The notes: generated by a model not told the origin, from the sequence alone. 64,000 nt of DNA from Paraspadella gotoi (GCA_051294375.1 CM119264.1:12854813-12918812); one strand, 5' to 3'; shown: positions 21,369 to 35,600, numbered from the stretch's first letter. Numbers and translations are program-made.

Positions 21369-23206
21369 GTGGGAGGACGGGATTTTTTACGTGAAAAGAA
21401 TTCGAATACCATAAGTAAAATGAACGAGAGTTTATTTCAGTATAACATCGAAGGGAAAATGCGATAATAATAATGAGCGCGAGAAATAAAATAACAATGA
21501 CTTTTATATGTAATACTTTGTTTATTCAAAGTAGGAATGTAAACGAGAATGGAATTTTAGGCGAGAGAAATATTTATTTACATTTTTTGTAATTTACTAA
21601 ATTCTTACTGACCCAATCTTCACTCGGGCCATGTTTACAAATTTTCAAAAAACCAAAATAATATTTCTAAATTGATACTAAATAGAATAAATTACTGCAT
21701 GGTTAAAAATAACTTTAGTCCATACACTTATATCATTCACAAGGATAGACCCAATTAAATAACTGTAACGGGTAATGAAATCGCGAATATATAAAAAGGA
21801 ATTAAAATTCGAAGTCTATTTGTCACACACTCTCCTCTCAAAAAAATAATTTTTATAAGCTAAACAATTTTTCGATAGACAAAATAATATAATTTAGCCA
21901 ACTCTTTTCCTTTTACGGCAAATGAAAATAGAGCAAGCGCTTTTCAACAAAAAAATTTAAACAATTACATTCATGTGGAGACAAATAATTCTTTCCTCAG
22001 ATTGTCAATTTCAATGTTGATATAAATGTTAGAAATGTCCACTAATGGGTTGCTTATAGCAACTTGCACAATCAGCGTAATTTCACGGAAAAACAATCGA
22101 AGACAGCATGTGCAGGACAATAATATGGGTGCACTAATCAAATAGATGCCATCTATTCCCCAGTATGCTAACAGAAACACAACCTCAAAAACATCTATTG
22201 GCGCGCACCGGCCGACAAATTTTTTGTAAAAAAATTTCACAAAGGGTTAAAAGAAATTTGAAAAAGAATTCTTTTTGCAAAAATTAAAACCTATAAGTAA
22301 AACGTCGATCACAATAATAATTTACTTAATAACACAAGCAAACGAAATTACTAATTTAACATATTAATTAACAATTAATTAAAGTCCACGTAATTGGTTA
22401 ATCGAGATGTCATCACGATTCTCCACGAGACAATTTAACGACGTCGGCATCCCCGCAGATCCCGTCCGCTGTTCTTGAAAATTGCAAATGTCTCCCCATG
22501 TCGCCAATCTGGCGGTCCAGACCCGACGGTTCCCGCCCCGATGTCCATAATGAAATAAAAACTCAAAGATAGAAAGGTAAGACAAGATCTGCGGAATAGA
22601 CCTTTGAAGAAAAATATGAATGGGCAACGAATTATTCTGGTCTAAGACCATCAGCAATTTTTCATACAAAAAATAATAAGGGCCCAATATTTTTTTTCTA
22701 TAACTCCTTGCGGTCCGAATAACGCAGAGAGAGCAACTTAACTTCAAATTCGATGTCCTTTTGTTGACCGCGGCAAAAGGCACGGGAAAAAAATTTGGAA
22801 AAGGATTGGACGGCGGAAGCGTATTTTGGATTTTCTTTTTTTTTAATTTGCGCCGAAATTTAGGTAGCGGACGAACCGAGGTATTTCCTTCGGGAAGGCT
22901 TAAAAAAAAAAGACTTTTATTTCGTAACCAGACGGGGCCTGGGGAACCCACCCAAAAGTGGAGGCGGAATTTTTAGGTGAAAAGAAATTCGTTACCCAAA
23001 GTAAATGAACGAGAGTTTATTCAGTATAACATCGGAAAGGGAAAAATGCAGATATAAATAATGAGCGCCGAGAATAAAATAAACAATGACTTTTATATGA
23101 ACTTACTTTGTTCTAATCAAAGTAGGAATGTAAACGAGAATGGGGAATTTAGGTCCGACAGAGAAATATTATTATTTACATTTTTGTAATTTACTAAATT
23201 CTTACT
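21369..23206 (+). repeat. Direct repeat of about 240 bp, two copies 1.6 kb apart
   Basis: 21369-21609 and 22958-23206 match along their whole length in the same orientation (shared blocks such as aatgaacgagagtttatt and tgacttttatatg). They differ mainly by one- and two-base indels. They could be LTR-like repeats of a small element or the same locus assembled twice. The interval between them has no recognised gene; a 190-codon minus-strand frame at 22379-22951 lacks domain marks. Confidence 0.7.
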
Positions 23207-25237
23207 CCATCTTTTGACAGCTGTATGAGCCAAAGACTAATTGCAAACTAGCATGGAAAAAGTGGAATAGAAAGAGACAAGAGAGAGCGAAAGTTGCGGA
23301 CTTCCTCACAAACCGCGAGGCGAGATTCGAGTTTTCTTTCTTCCTACGAAAACAAGATCAAGCGGACACGCAACGCAAATGACGACGCAGACGACGGACG
23401 GAGAACCAGCTTCTCTGGCGCGATAACTCCCCGTCTTCTCTCTCTCTCATCTCCGCTCTCTATTCTGTCCTCTCTCTCCCTCTCTCTTCTCTCGTCCTCC
23501 TCTTCCTCCTCCCTGATCTCTCCTCCTCTCTCTGCGTCCCTTCACTTCCTCTTCGATTCTTCGTCCTCTCTCTCTCGCGTCTCTCCTCCCTCTCTTCGAT
23601 CGCATCACCTCTCTCGGTCGCTCGCTCACCTCCGTCCCAGCGTAGTCAGCCTCCTCCGACCTCTCTCTCTCTCGTCTCTCGTATCTCTCACCGTTTCTGG
23701 AATCGCATTCTAAATCTATTTGGCCGGTAGTCGAGGAACAGAGGCGGATAATTCTTCAATCCGCATTAACCTTTTGCTCTGGTTCCGTCTCCTTACCTTC
23801 CATTTCCTTACCGTTTCTTCTTCCTTTCGTTTTCCGCATTGATTTACTCGTCTGTCCCGCCCATCCCGGCCACCACCTTAAACCAATTTTGATTTTTTTC
23901 TTTCCGGTCTTGCGCCGCTTTTTTTTCAAGTTGTTAACCGGGCGCAAAGAACCTTCTTCTCATCCTGATCCTTATCTTTTATTAATCTCATATTCTAGAT
24001 TCTTTTTTTTCCGCCAGGGATTACGTGCGTCTCTTTGTTCGCTTTTTATTCGGGTCTCGAACCTCCTGTCTTTGTACAGGAAATTTAATCACGGCCTCGG
24101 AAAAAATAGAGGGCGAGAGAGTTAAGTCCCAGACCGATAGCGTCTTTTAACGCAAAAGATTAATGGAGACGGAACAAAGAAATGGAAGAAGCCAAACTCC
24201 TTGAAGCTGTTCCCCTATTTCTTATTGGATTGTTTTGTGGCTCTACTCGCCTAAGTAATAAGTTCTAAGGTCTAGAGTTTCTAAGATCTAAAAGTCTAAA
24301 GGTCTATGAGTGCTAAGTCTAAGTTCTAAGTCTAAGTGCTAAAGTCTAAGTCCTAAAGTCTTAACTAAATTTTCTGTTCGGGTGGTTGTTTTTGTTACGC
24401 TGCCTTTAATGACGTGAGTCGGACGAATCGCTGCCTGACGGAGCAAATGAGAATTGTCCAATTAAATGGTTCAAGTTTATGAATAACAACTCCTTTTACA
24501 GGAGTCATAAATATATATTCTTTTAACCAAACCCTTTTCTTGGTTTACGTACTTTATATCTCTCACTCTTTTCTTTTCTTTCCCTCACCTTCGAAGAGTT
24601 TTTCTTTCTGTTTTCTATTCTTTTTCCTTTCCCTTCCTTTCGTTTTTCTTTCTCTTCCATATTGGGTTTTTTTTTTTTTTCGCGGGCTCCGTCTTAATCT
24701 TTTTCCCCAATTATCGTCTTACCTTCTTTCGCCCTTTTCTTTCTTTATATCCATTTTCTTTTTTCCCTTGAAAATCGCTCGTCGAGTAGCGTTCATTTGT
24801 TTTCTTTCTTCGAGTTCGTACGCTTTCGATCGTGTCGACCTCTAGTCCGCCATTAATTCGTTCTTGCTCGCTGCCTGCGAGAGGCTATACTTTACCAAAG
24901 AGGCCCGTCAACACGTGGACCTTATTTACGTCCTTCTTCTCTTCCCATCAGATTTTTGACGCTCCCCTTCGTCCCCCAGTTTGCCAGCCCTCGCTTTCCC
25001 TCCCTCGCCCCCACCCGTTTGTTACACTGCCCCAGCATACATTTCTTCGCTTTTTCTTAAACTCAACATTGGTAGGAAATTTCCTTTTTCCACAATACTG
25101 GGTCGTTGTTTCTGCTTTCCCCATCCAATATTAATAAATTAGGAAATGCAATAAAAGTAAAATGTGCATTTTTTACCATGACACTTCTGGTCTTTTCGCG
25201 ACCCGTTTTTCACAGGTAGGCCCAATCTAGAAACCAA
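23207..25237. other. Intergenic DNA, pyrimidine-rich, with a CTAAGT minisatellite
   Basis: CT-rich low-complexity sequence at 23420-23690. A degenerate short tandem repeat based on CTAAGT(C/T) occupies 24250-24365. No supported gene. Confidence 0.5.
24250..24365. repeat. Degenerate CTAAGT minisatellite
   Basis: Repeats of TCTAAG with spacers TTC, TGC, TCC and others. On the minus strand it reads (TTAGAC)n-like, reminiscent of but not equal to the arthropod TTAGG telomere repeat. Confidence 0.7.
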
Positions 25238-25504
25238 ATGATATTGTTTGTAACTCTTTCTTTTTTATTAATAGTGTTGAGCCTGTGTATTCATTACCAT
25301 TGGGGCCACAAAATGGCTTGCCAGTGCGGCATGGCTAAGATGGCGGAGCAAGTGGGTGGTTGGCAGCAACACCCGCGACCCATCAATCCCGATCATCTCT
25401 CTCTCCCAATCACTAACTGGGCCGCGAATCAACGTGGGCTCACAACGTGTGTCTTTTTTAAAATACTGCCAACAGCAAGCTTCATTCATAATAATAGTAA
25501 TTAA
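25238..25504 (+). CDS. Hypothetical small secreted or membrane-anchored protein
   Basis: Open frame of 88 codons. It begins MILFVTLSFLLIVLSLCIHY, a strong hydrophobic segment that could be a signal peptide or anchor, then a Cys-, Gln- and Trp-containing tail (MACQCGMAKMAEQVGGW). No family is recognised, there is no promoter evidence, and the opposite strand is open too, so this is only a candidate. Confidence 0.25.
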   Translation: MILFVTLSFLLIVLSLCIHYHWGHKMACQCGMAKMAEQVGGWQQHPRPINPDHLSLPITNWAANQRGLTTCVFFKILPTASFIHNNSN

Positions 25505-28500
25505 GAACTCTTCCATTTCCCCTTAATTGAAAGCTTACTAGGTCTTCTTTCATCGTTGTTTCCACCAAACCTGAAAAACTCAAAAAAAAAGAAGATCTTT
25601 CGGGATATTTACAATGTAACAGTAATTTTACATTTACAGTTTTAAGCCACATATAAAGTAAACACTATAGTTTTTTAATGACTATAGGCAGTTTTTTTTC
25701 CTTTCAGTCGCGTTTCCTAACTTCCGCTGGATCATCACCCTCCACAAGTTCATTGGTCACTCCTATTTTCTTCCCGAGTCCATCTCCGTGCGGTCACTTT
25801 CCGCCAGTTCCTTGTTCATCCACTATTTTTTTGTCATATCGTTTTCGTCCAGTCATCATTCGTCGTCATCGGGCCTTGCGTTCGTTCGTCCTGCGCACGC
25901 CTCGGTCTTTTTCAGTCGTCGTTCGTCGTCTCTGTCGCGTCGTTCATGCAATCGGTCCGGGCAATTATCGTGCGTCGTCGTCAGTCGTCCTCCGTTCATG
26001 TCATCGTCAACCAGTCACGTCGAGTCATCGTCGCTATCCCCAACTGGATTCAAATCAAGGCTGCTGACCCTTTTTTCCGGGTTGTTGTTGTCGGTTTGTC
26101 CGTCGGATTGGGTTTGGTCCGAGTTCGTTGCGATGCATGCATGACGACCGCCGGACGGACGGTTATAAGGACTCGTTGGTCTAAACCGAAACATTAAAAT
26201 ATTGATTGGAATATATCAATTATTAGTAAATCAAGTTTTCATAGGTTTATAATTTATGAACAAAAAAAAAAACTTTATCAACGCTATCCCAACCAACTCA
26301 GAACCAACTACCACCAATCCAACTTACCCCTCTACGCCGCCCGCCACCCCTGCAAAACCAACGGCCATACCTCTTTCTGGTCTTATTCTTGCTTCCTCAG
26401 TTTTTTTTTCCCGTCTTTCCTTTTCCGCTCGGCCTGAATTATTTCTCTAACGCTTGTCGTCGGTCGTCGTCGTCGGTCGGTCGGTCGTCGTCGGGTCAGT
26501 CCGGGGGTCTTCGTACGTGCGTCGGGCCCCTGAAATTTTCTGAGTTAAAAATCAAAAACAAGTCGCGGCCGCCTGGGATTTTTTCTCTCTTTCACGCTTC
26601 GGCCCGCTCCGATCTCCGGCGAATTGGTCCCGAGCCCCGCGCCAGACCCGGCCCAAAAGACCCAACGCCAACGTGCAACGCGTACCGCCCCAATTAAGCA
26701 ATTAATCGGGTTCCACCTGAAAAAAAAAGGAAAATTTTTATTTACCATAGCTACTTAAAAGGTCTTCCCAAATGCAAAACCGCGCGAACCTTTTTTTTAT
26801 TCGTTAAAAGACCCACCTCTCACGTCTATTATATTTATATATTTAGGTCTTCTCTCCTGGGTCAATAAATGAGCCATTTTTTCTGTCTTTGATATCCTGA
26901 TCAGCATATTTTTCATGTTTTCCCTTTCCGGCGGGTTACATTCAAATCACCCTATTCACCGCGGTTTTGTCAAAAAAAAAAATAAAAAAAGGTATTTTTA
27001 TTTTACCCTTGTTCGGAGAAGATAACGGCGGGATGTTTCGCAATAAATTCATTTTGGGAGATAATATCGCGTCTCCCGCTAATTTAATTAGGGAACGGGG
27101 AAAAACAAAGCTCCCGGGGGTGCCCCATCGGTGGCATCGTCGGGTCGCATCGTGTTACCACATAGCGAACAAAATAAAAACCTCCAGACGTAATAACATT
27201 TATTTCCGAACAGAAAATCAAAGTTTGGGGTTGTCTTTTTATGAAAAAACCGTTTTTTCACATTTTCGCCAATTTAACATTTTCCCGGGGATGAGTTTAT
27301 GAAGAAAATTTGAAAAATTTTAAATAAAAAGTAGGGGTATAGTTGAAAAACTCGGGTTGTGAAGAGACCAAACAGTCCTGTATTTTTAATTCTTTTGTGG
27401 GCTTCGGGTCGTCAATATAAACCCTCGCTGTTTTGCTTTCCTTTTGACCCATAAAAGGGCCGTTAAAAAATTTGTTTTCTTGGTTGGGCAAACACCATTG
27501 GGTTGATCGGGGTCGGGTCGGGTCCGTCGTCGGGGTCGTCCGTCGGGCTTTTTTTATTTTAAAATCTGGCGTCATAGTTTTTCGGATTTTCCGCCCCATT
27601 TTCTGGGCGGTTTTTTTTTTTTTTTTTTTTTTTATTTTTTGGGTTTGTTTGGTTTTTTTTTTTTTTTTTTTTTTCTGGTAGGAAGGAGGAAGAAGGTTTG
27701 AAGGGGTGAATTTGAGGAGAGGAGAGAGGTCAAAAAGAGAGAGAGAGAGAGGGGAGAGAGAGGAGAAGGACGACGAGAGAGAGAGAGAGAGAGGAGAAGA
27801 GAGGGAGAGAGAGAGAGAGAGAGTTTAAACCCGCCTATCCGTGGTTTATTTTCGTCGAGAATTCATATTTTTTCTCTCTAAATGCAATTATTTACCCGCG
27901 TTTTTTCTGTTTTTCCCCACTGAATTCGCTAGGAAATATTCAATTTTAAAAATTTGAATTCCAAATATTGCGGCAAAAGAGGAAAAAATACTTTTTTTTC
28001 CCGTCGGGGTTTATTTTTTATTAATCCCTAATAATAAAATAGGGGAAAAAAAAATTCTAACTGAATAAAAAAATTTACTTTATTTGTTTGGCAAAATGGC
28101 AATAGAAAAAAGAAGGATGGTTATCAGCCCTCTTAGCCCATTCTCTGTTATCAACTCTCTCGTGGGGCGTTAACCATCTCTCTCTCATCATCCTCACTAC
28201 CTCACACTCCTCTCCTCGCGGCGGTCCCTCAGCTGATTCTCTCTCTCTCTCTCCTCGTCGGTCTCTTTCTCATCGCTCTCCGACTCTCCTCTCTCGTCTC
28301 TCAACCCCGCTTTGACGAATTTTTTTGATACGTCCGTTTAATTAAAAACGGCCGGCGTACATAAATTTTTTTTCCAGCTCTTTTCCTTTTTTTTTAACTT
28401 TTGAGTGGAAATACCTACGAGCCGTGAGCCTCTGGGGGGGCGAATGAAAATTCCGTCCTATTTTTCTCAAATTTCAATATAAAATGGTTTATTTTTTTTT

Positions 28501-31500
28501 AATATTGAAAGGACCTTTTAATCCTAATCATATTTGGTTTAAATTCTAAACAAAAGAAATATCGGGAAGGGTGTTTCAAAATTTGGGTGGAACCGGCAAT
28601 TCCCGGGTTGAGAAGGTTCAGTTTTTTTTTTTTTCTTTAAAAAATTGGGAATGAGTAAATAAATCTGGTCAGAGAGGACTGGGAGAAAGAACATCGAGAG
28701 ACTGTGCCCAGTTCACCGAGCCAAAATAAAGGTGGCAAAAAACCCCGCGAGTTTTTAGAAACTCAGGGGAACTGAAAAGCCAAGTGAACGGATTGATTGG
28801 GCTCGGGGTAGAAGGCCATGACACTAAAGGGAGTGAACCCTCAGTGGGGTGACATAACGATTGTTCATATTTCCATTGGGGGAATGCGAACGGGATGGTA
28901 ATGCAAATATCAACAAACACGATTTTAACAACGTGATTATGAATTGCCAGTGATTACTGGGCAAAGAATAATAAAAGAATTGATGAATTGATGAATATGA
29001 TATGAATGATGAATGAATGTAATGGTGATGATGTTGATGATGCTGCAATGAATGAAATTGTTGATGATACTGAATGATGATGACGAATGATGAACAACAC
29101 CGGGGTTTCCACGTAAGGCTTCCCTCAGTGCTTCCGCAGCTCCTTCGGCCTCCACAGCAAAAAACTTCCCTATGGCTAGAACAATCGAGATTTAGGTCTT
29201 TTCCTAAACGTCCTCTCTTTTTCTCTCTTCTCTCCTCTCTCACTCATCCCTCTTCTGTGACTCTCTCTCTCTCTCTCCTATCTCTCATTCTCTCTCTGGC
29301 AACCTGAAAAATAATCTTTTTGCTAAAAAAAAATTATTAGAGGAAGGGGCAGACAGTCGAGAGAGACAGCGAAGAGAGAGAGGAGAAGAGAGAGAGAAGC
29401 AGAGAGAGAAGAGATGGAGGAGAGAGCAGAGAGAGAGAGAGAGAGAGAGAGAGGAGGGAGAGGGGGAGGAACACGATACACGCATTTCGAAGTGAAATTC
29501 AACGACACCGACTGTTAATTTGTGAAGGGACAATATCACAAATATCCGTGGCTTTCCCAGGTTCCAAGGAGGCCGAGGCGAGATGCGATCATCGGGGAAA
29601 AAGCCCACATGAGGGGATTCAAGTGATTAAAAATTATCACTTCTCTTCATAATCGTTTGTAGAGAGGATAATTTTCAGACGAATTGGATGCAATGGTTAG
29701 GATAGATTAGATGAAGGATACAATGGGAAGGCATAAAATGGATTGACGAGAATGAAAAGGGGAATCGGTTGAATGGACAGAATCTAGATGTATTAAGGAG
29801 ACGGATTAATTATCATATAAAAGTCGGTCTCTCGCGTCTGTAACGTCCATCTTGTAAAACATAATTACAAATTAACATTCAATCCTTCGGTAATTTAATC
29901 TGCTCTTTAATCCATTTAACATGGCATGAACAAAAAAACAATTAATGAACATTAGTACTCCGACATTTTATAATCCGACTTCCCGTCCGAGAACCATTTC
30001 GCCAACGCTCCCCTCCGACCTTCCCTCCGACATCCCTTCCGTAGTCGGTGGGCATAAATTGCATTAAGTTCACCCACGGCCCTTATAAGCATGAACACCT
30101 GTTAAGGTCGTGATTCGGCGGGGCTTCATCGAGTAAAAAGCCCAATCAGCTCATGACCAACACTACCAGACATTTCCTCTCGACCTCCCTTCCCAGCGTG
30201 TCACTTCGCTCCCGACCTTCCCATACAATATTTCCCACCGCCTTCCTAACCCCCACTCGCCTCTAATACCCCGGCGCCCACCCTTCTCCCCACCCCAACT
30301 CTCTCGCACGTCGACTCCATTTCGAAGAAGGCAGGGAGTCCCGTTCGCCACGAATTTTGGGGAACGAATGATCAGACGGGACAAATGGGATGTTGTTCTT
30401 AGCGAAAGGGAATTAGCAAATCGGGGGGGGTATAGATACACTGGGCGCGTGAATCGGAGAGCCGGGGAGTGAAAAAAACCAAAACCCAGAGAGTGCATCA
30501 AGTTGAAAAAATTCTATTATTTCTAAACGAAAATCTACTTAACTAGTTATTAATTATTTATTTATATGGATAAAATATTAAAAAAAAAAAAGAAATCTAT
30601 GGAGTGAACTTGATTAACTCCGTGATCTGGTTGGAAGAAAAAATTAACATTAACTTTATGGTTTCAAAGGGGAGAATTTATGGCACGAGTTTCCACGAGG
30701 CAAGAAAAAAAAAAAGTAGGTGCGTTATTTATGTTGCGAGATGCCCCCTTGTAAATGCTCTAACTAGAATAATGAGGAATATCACGACATTTAAAACGAA
30801 ATTTAATTTGGATTAAACGAGAATTGTCATTGAAATGCGATTTCCGCCCCAACGGCCGGGGCGATGGAGGCGCCAACGACAATTGAACGATTTAGTGAAG
30901 GGTGAAAGTGCTAGGGGCGGAGGGGTGCGAGAAAGTGAGTGAGACCTGTGGAACGTGCGGTGGGTAAAGTGAAGGAGTCGGCTGCGTCCGCGTCTCGGAG
31001 GCAAAAACGAATGAATTATGGCGATATGTTACGGCGGCGGCAGCGGTGAAAGGCGGCGGCGGCGGTAAAAAGGCGGCAGCGGGCACAGCTGCGGGCCGAG
31101 AACGGCGCAAGCGGGCCGGCGAAAACGCTATTGTGGGGGCGACGTGGCGCAGCGGCGAATGGAAATGAGACGCTGAAGCGGAAATTTCGTTGTTTGTCTG
31201 GGAATTGGATGGATGAACAAGGAAAAGTGTTTTTTTCGTTTGATAACACGACAGACCTGCGTCCATTTTTTTTTCCTTGCTTTTTTTTTTTTTGCCAGAA
31301 GGTGATTTGTTTCATTTTCGTTGTCGGAGACGAAAACGAAAAAAACGAAACCCTGACGGATTTTACCGGGATATCCGATCTCGCCCGAGCGAGATAAGGA
31401 TATACTAGGACTAAAAGACTCTGACGAACCAACAAAGCCAGAGGTTTTTTTTAAAAATATATTCTTATACTGGCCAAGGGGTAGAATGGAGTGGAATATT

Positions 31501-32226
31501 GTTAATATTAAGTTTAAAAAAAAATCCGTACCTAAATAATATAGAAAACTATTTAAAACCGCAAAATATTTGGGAGAATTGGAGCCCCCTTCTTTGGAAG
31601 ATTTCGCCAATAGAGATTTTTTCCTCGAAATCTCTGACTCCGGTTGAAAAATCCTTAGAAAAATTCCGATTGTTTAGCTGCCTCTTTTACTTTTACCTTT
31701 AAATAAAAAATTTCACCAAAATGGACTAATTCAATGTTACCACCATGATCGTATCATATTCAAAATAAGACCGAAATAAATTGTAAAGAAAAATTTTGAG
31801 AGCGCTTCAGACATATGGGTATCCGGATTCCTGAATTTGAAGTTTATTGTAAAATAACAACATATGTTAAATGCGTTGACATTGTTTGAAGTTGAGGAAT
31901 CCCTTTATTTTATATTAATATAAATATTGGCTGGCCGGTCGAAAAAAGATTAATTTTTTTCCCGAGCGGATAGTCCATTTGAATTGATGGTTTGATGTCA
32001 AAATGATGGTTATTTTGTAAAGAGAAAAAATGCGAGCACCTTGCAGATGCAACAGGATCCGAATCGAAGTGGTTTTACATTTCTGTTTTTTAATTACCGT
32101 GAATTTTTTCCGGCAGGGGCCGGCGTTTGACATTATTTGGTAGTCAGATTTTAACGAAATTCCATTGGAAAAAGTCTTCCTCGATTTTCTAAGAACGAAG
32201 TAGACCCTAGGATATATGAAAAGAAT
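25505..32226. other. Long intergenic stretch without supported genes
   Basis: Homopolymer-rich and microsatellite-rich DNA: (GA)n at 27720-27830, CT-rich at 28160-28310 and 29215-29295, GA-rich at 29360-29460, GCG-rich at 31020-31100. A minus-strand segment near 29104-29177 (VEAEGAAEALREAL after a TTCTAG acceptor) looks exon-like but cannot be tied to a gene. Base quality appears low in places (many homopolymers). Confidence 0.45.
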
Positions 32227-32657
32227 TGAAGAGGTTCTTTCCTACTTCTGGCTATCATTAAAGTTTGTTTTAACGGAACACATTGTATTAGTCTCGAGAG
32301 AAAAACGAGAGAAACCGATACAAAAACGCGTTTCCTTATAGGAGAGAACATTCGACACGATCGACACCTTATCGAGAGCACACTTGAATATCTTAATCTA
32401 TTCATTGTGCTTTCATCAAACGCTAAAATGGACTTTTTACAACGCAGACATTATAACGATAGAGAAATGGGCATCAAATGAAAACTACGTGCACTGTACA
32501 TTGTAAAACACGTAAAAGTAACTAAAATAACGGATAACGAGATAAAGGTAAAAGAAGACGCTCGAGTTACGATTGTGAAATCGACGAACTGAGAGCGTTT
32601 GTTTTTCTCTTCTCGAAGGTTTATTTGTCGATTGGCACGGACTATTTGCGGCTTCAT
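32227..32657 (-). repeat. 3' LTR of gypsy copy 2
   Basis: In element orientation it starts TGAAGCCGC and ends CCTCTTCA, giving the inverted ends TGAAG/CTTCA. The same sequence borders copy 3. It lies directly beyond a G-rich polypurine tract (minus-strand GGGGGGG, 32660-32668). It contains AATAAA near 32625 on the minus strand. Length is about 431 bp. Confidence 0.8.
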
Positions 32658-35600
32658 AACCCCCCCAAGACGGCGTCTCTGTAAGAAGATGGCGAATTCC
32701 TCGATCGAAGCGTTGGGGTGGACGCACTTGACGCTGAGGCCGCGTTGAAGCCGTTAGATTAGGGATCTGGAGCAGGGGCGCGGCGAGGAGCGGTCGTCGG
32801 AGCGGGTGGCGCCGGAGCGCAGGCGCCGGGCGCGGCGGCCGGAGGGGCCGTGTCGTTGCAGGCGGCGTCCCGACGAGGAGGCGCCGCTGTTCCTGTCGGC
32901 GCGAAAGATCACTCGACGAAGGGTTTGAAGGCGATCGACGGAGACGTCGTCGAGGCGGCCGCCGATCTCGAGCCGGAAAAACTTGGAGCGCGGGGCTACG
33001 ACGCGGAACGGGCCAGTCATAGACCGGCTGCCAGCGCGTACGTACAGGGCCGCGGCGGCCACGAGGACGAAGGGACAGACTGGAGCTCGCGGGGATGTTG
33101 ACGCGGTAGGATGGGCGTGGCGCGTCCCGTCGACCGGGCGAAGAGCGCGGACCTCCCGGCGCAGCGTCTGAAGGAGTTCATGTGCACGGGTTGGGGAACC
33201 GCAGTCCGGGACAGAAGTCGGCAGGCATCGCCGCACTCCTCACCATAGACGAGTTCGCCGAGGAGGCGTTGAGGTCTTCCTTGATGGGCGTAGCCGAAGT
33301 GCGAGCCATACACCAAGCAGTTTGTCCTACCCAATCAGGGCCTGCAAGTTGGCCGGGGAGCGATGCCTTGAGGTCGGCGGTGGAAACGCTCCACCATCCC
33401 GTTCGCCTGAGGGTGGTACGACGTGGTGTGGTGAAGGTTGGCGCCGAAGACGCCGCTAGCTGGCGCCACAGTTCGGAAATGAATTGTTTCCCGCGATCGG
33501 ACGTGATGTGGAGCGGAGCGCCAAAACGAGCGACCCAACCGGAAGCGAAGGCGGCGCGCTACCGTCGCTGCTTGAATATCGGAAGCGGGATCGCTTTGGC
33601 CAGCGCGTGAAGCGGTCGCGACCGTCAGGGGTAGGCAAATCCCAGTGACGCCGGAAGTGGGCCGACGAGGTCGATGTGACGTGCTGAAAACGTTTTTCTG
33701 GGGGAACAAAATCTCGATGGGCGTGGCGGCGTGAGTCCGGACTTTCGCCCGCTGGCAGTGGACGCACGAACGCGCCCAGCTGGCGGCGTCCTTCGCCGCG
33801 CCGGCCACAACAACTTTTTGTTACGAGGGCTTTCGACGTCTTTATCCCGGGTGCGCCAAGGAGTGGAGTGCGTCGAAAACGATCCGGCGGCCACTTCCCG
33901 GGGACGAGAGGACGCGCGACGCCCCGTTGAGAGGTCGCAGAGACAGAGAGACGCCGTCAAACGACGCCCGCTGGAGGCGAAGGGACGAGCGGACGACTGG
34001 AGGCGCGGAATCTTCGTCGGTACTTGATCGGTCCGCTATCCGCCGCGAAGTCAACGCCCCGGGTCCTGTGACGGCCATGACATCATCGCGGTATGACGAC
34101 GCGAGAGAGGAGCATCGGCGACGATGTTGCCTTTCCGAAAACGTGCCGGAAGTCTGTCGTAAATTCGAGACGGCGGCCAACTGATTGGCCTGCCGCGCCG
34201 TTTTGGAGTCGTCTTCTTGCTGATGGAGGGAACGAGGCTCACGTGTCGTGAAGAGTGTGAAGGGGCGTCCCTCAAAAAGTACCGAAAGTGTCGCACGCCA
34301 AGTGGGCGCCAGGAGTTCCCGGTCGTAAGGTGAATACTTTTTTTGGTTCTCCATGAGCGGCTTGGAGAAAGAAACACGGGCGCCAATGGCCGCCGACGGA
34401 GTTGCTCGAGGACGCCGCCGGATCGCGAAGTCGGAGCATCGACGTGAGCGCAGTGGGGCGCCTGTGACGGGTGGACGAGCATCGTGGCATTGGCAGGGGC
34501 CGCTTTGGTTCGTCCGAACGCCCCTCCCGGTCTTCGTTCAACTCGACGACCTTGGGCTGCGGACGACCTTTGAGTGCGCATAGAGAGGCGCCATCGTCGC
34601 CGCCGCGTGGGGGACGAAGCGGTGAAAAAATTCACCATCCCGAGGAACGTTGGAGTTCCTTGACGGTTGATGGGCGGGGAAGTTGGCGATCGCGCCACCT
34701 TTGAAGGGAGAGGCCGTACCCTTCGGCGTCGATGTGGTGGCCGAGAAAATCGAGGGAGTCACGCCGAACAAACAACTTTTCGCGTTTGACTACAAGACCG
34801 TGCTCTTCGAGACGGTCGAAGAGGCGCGCGAGGTCGTCGAGATGTTGTTTCTGTCTCTGGAGGCGACGAGGATGTCGTCGGATAAAACAAAAACTCGAGG
34901 GAGACCCCTGCAAACGGCGTCCATGAGACGTTGGAACGCCTGCGCGGCGTTTTTGAGACCGAAAGGCATCCGGAGATATTCGTATGACCAAACGGCGTGA
35001 TGATCGCGTTTTCGGGACGTCCTCCTCGGCGACAGGCACCTGATGGTAGCCTTTCAGCAGGTCGACCTTGGAAAAAAACCGTCATCCCCGCGAGGTCCGC
35101 GGAGAAATCGTGGAGATGTTTGAGCGGGGTAGCGGTCGTCCTTGGTGGCTGCGTTGAGCGCCTGTAGTCACCGCAGGCGCGGAAACCTCCTCAGGTTTGG
35201 CGACGACGTGGAGAGGCGAGCCCACGGGTGACGAAGACGGTCGGACGATGCCAGGGCTGGAGTTCGTCGAACTCTTTTTTGACGGCCGAGAGACGTTCGG
35301 AGTGAACAGACGACGAGCTCTTGCGAAAACGGGGTGTCCTTCGGTGGGGATGCGATATAGACGCCGTGCGAGGCGTTTGCGCTTCGAAATTTCGGGCGTC
35401 GTCAGTCGGGGCGCCGCGGAGAAGTTCGTCGAAGACGTTGGAGACTTCCGGTGGTGCGACGCGGTCGTAGGCGATGGCGCTGACGTCGCAGCGAACAGCT
35501 TCGAAGGTTTCGGAGTCTATGAGGCCGCCGACGCCGCGACGTCACGAGGAGGCCGTGAGGCGCAAAAAATCGGCGCCAGGATCGGCCGTTTTAACCTCGC

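Noticed and set aside
22379-22951. 190-codon minus-strand frame
   Set aside because: No domain, no splice or promoter support, biased low-complexity segments, and it lies between copies of a noisy direct repeat.
30163-30501. 112-codon minus-strand frame
   Set aside because: No domain marks or gene signals, and composition is not distinct from the flanks.
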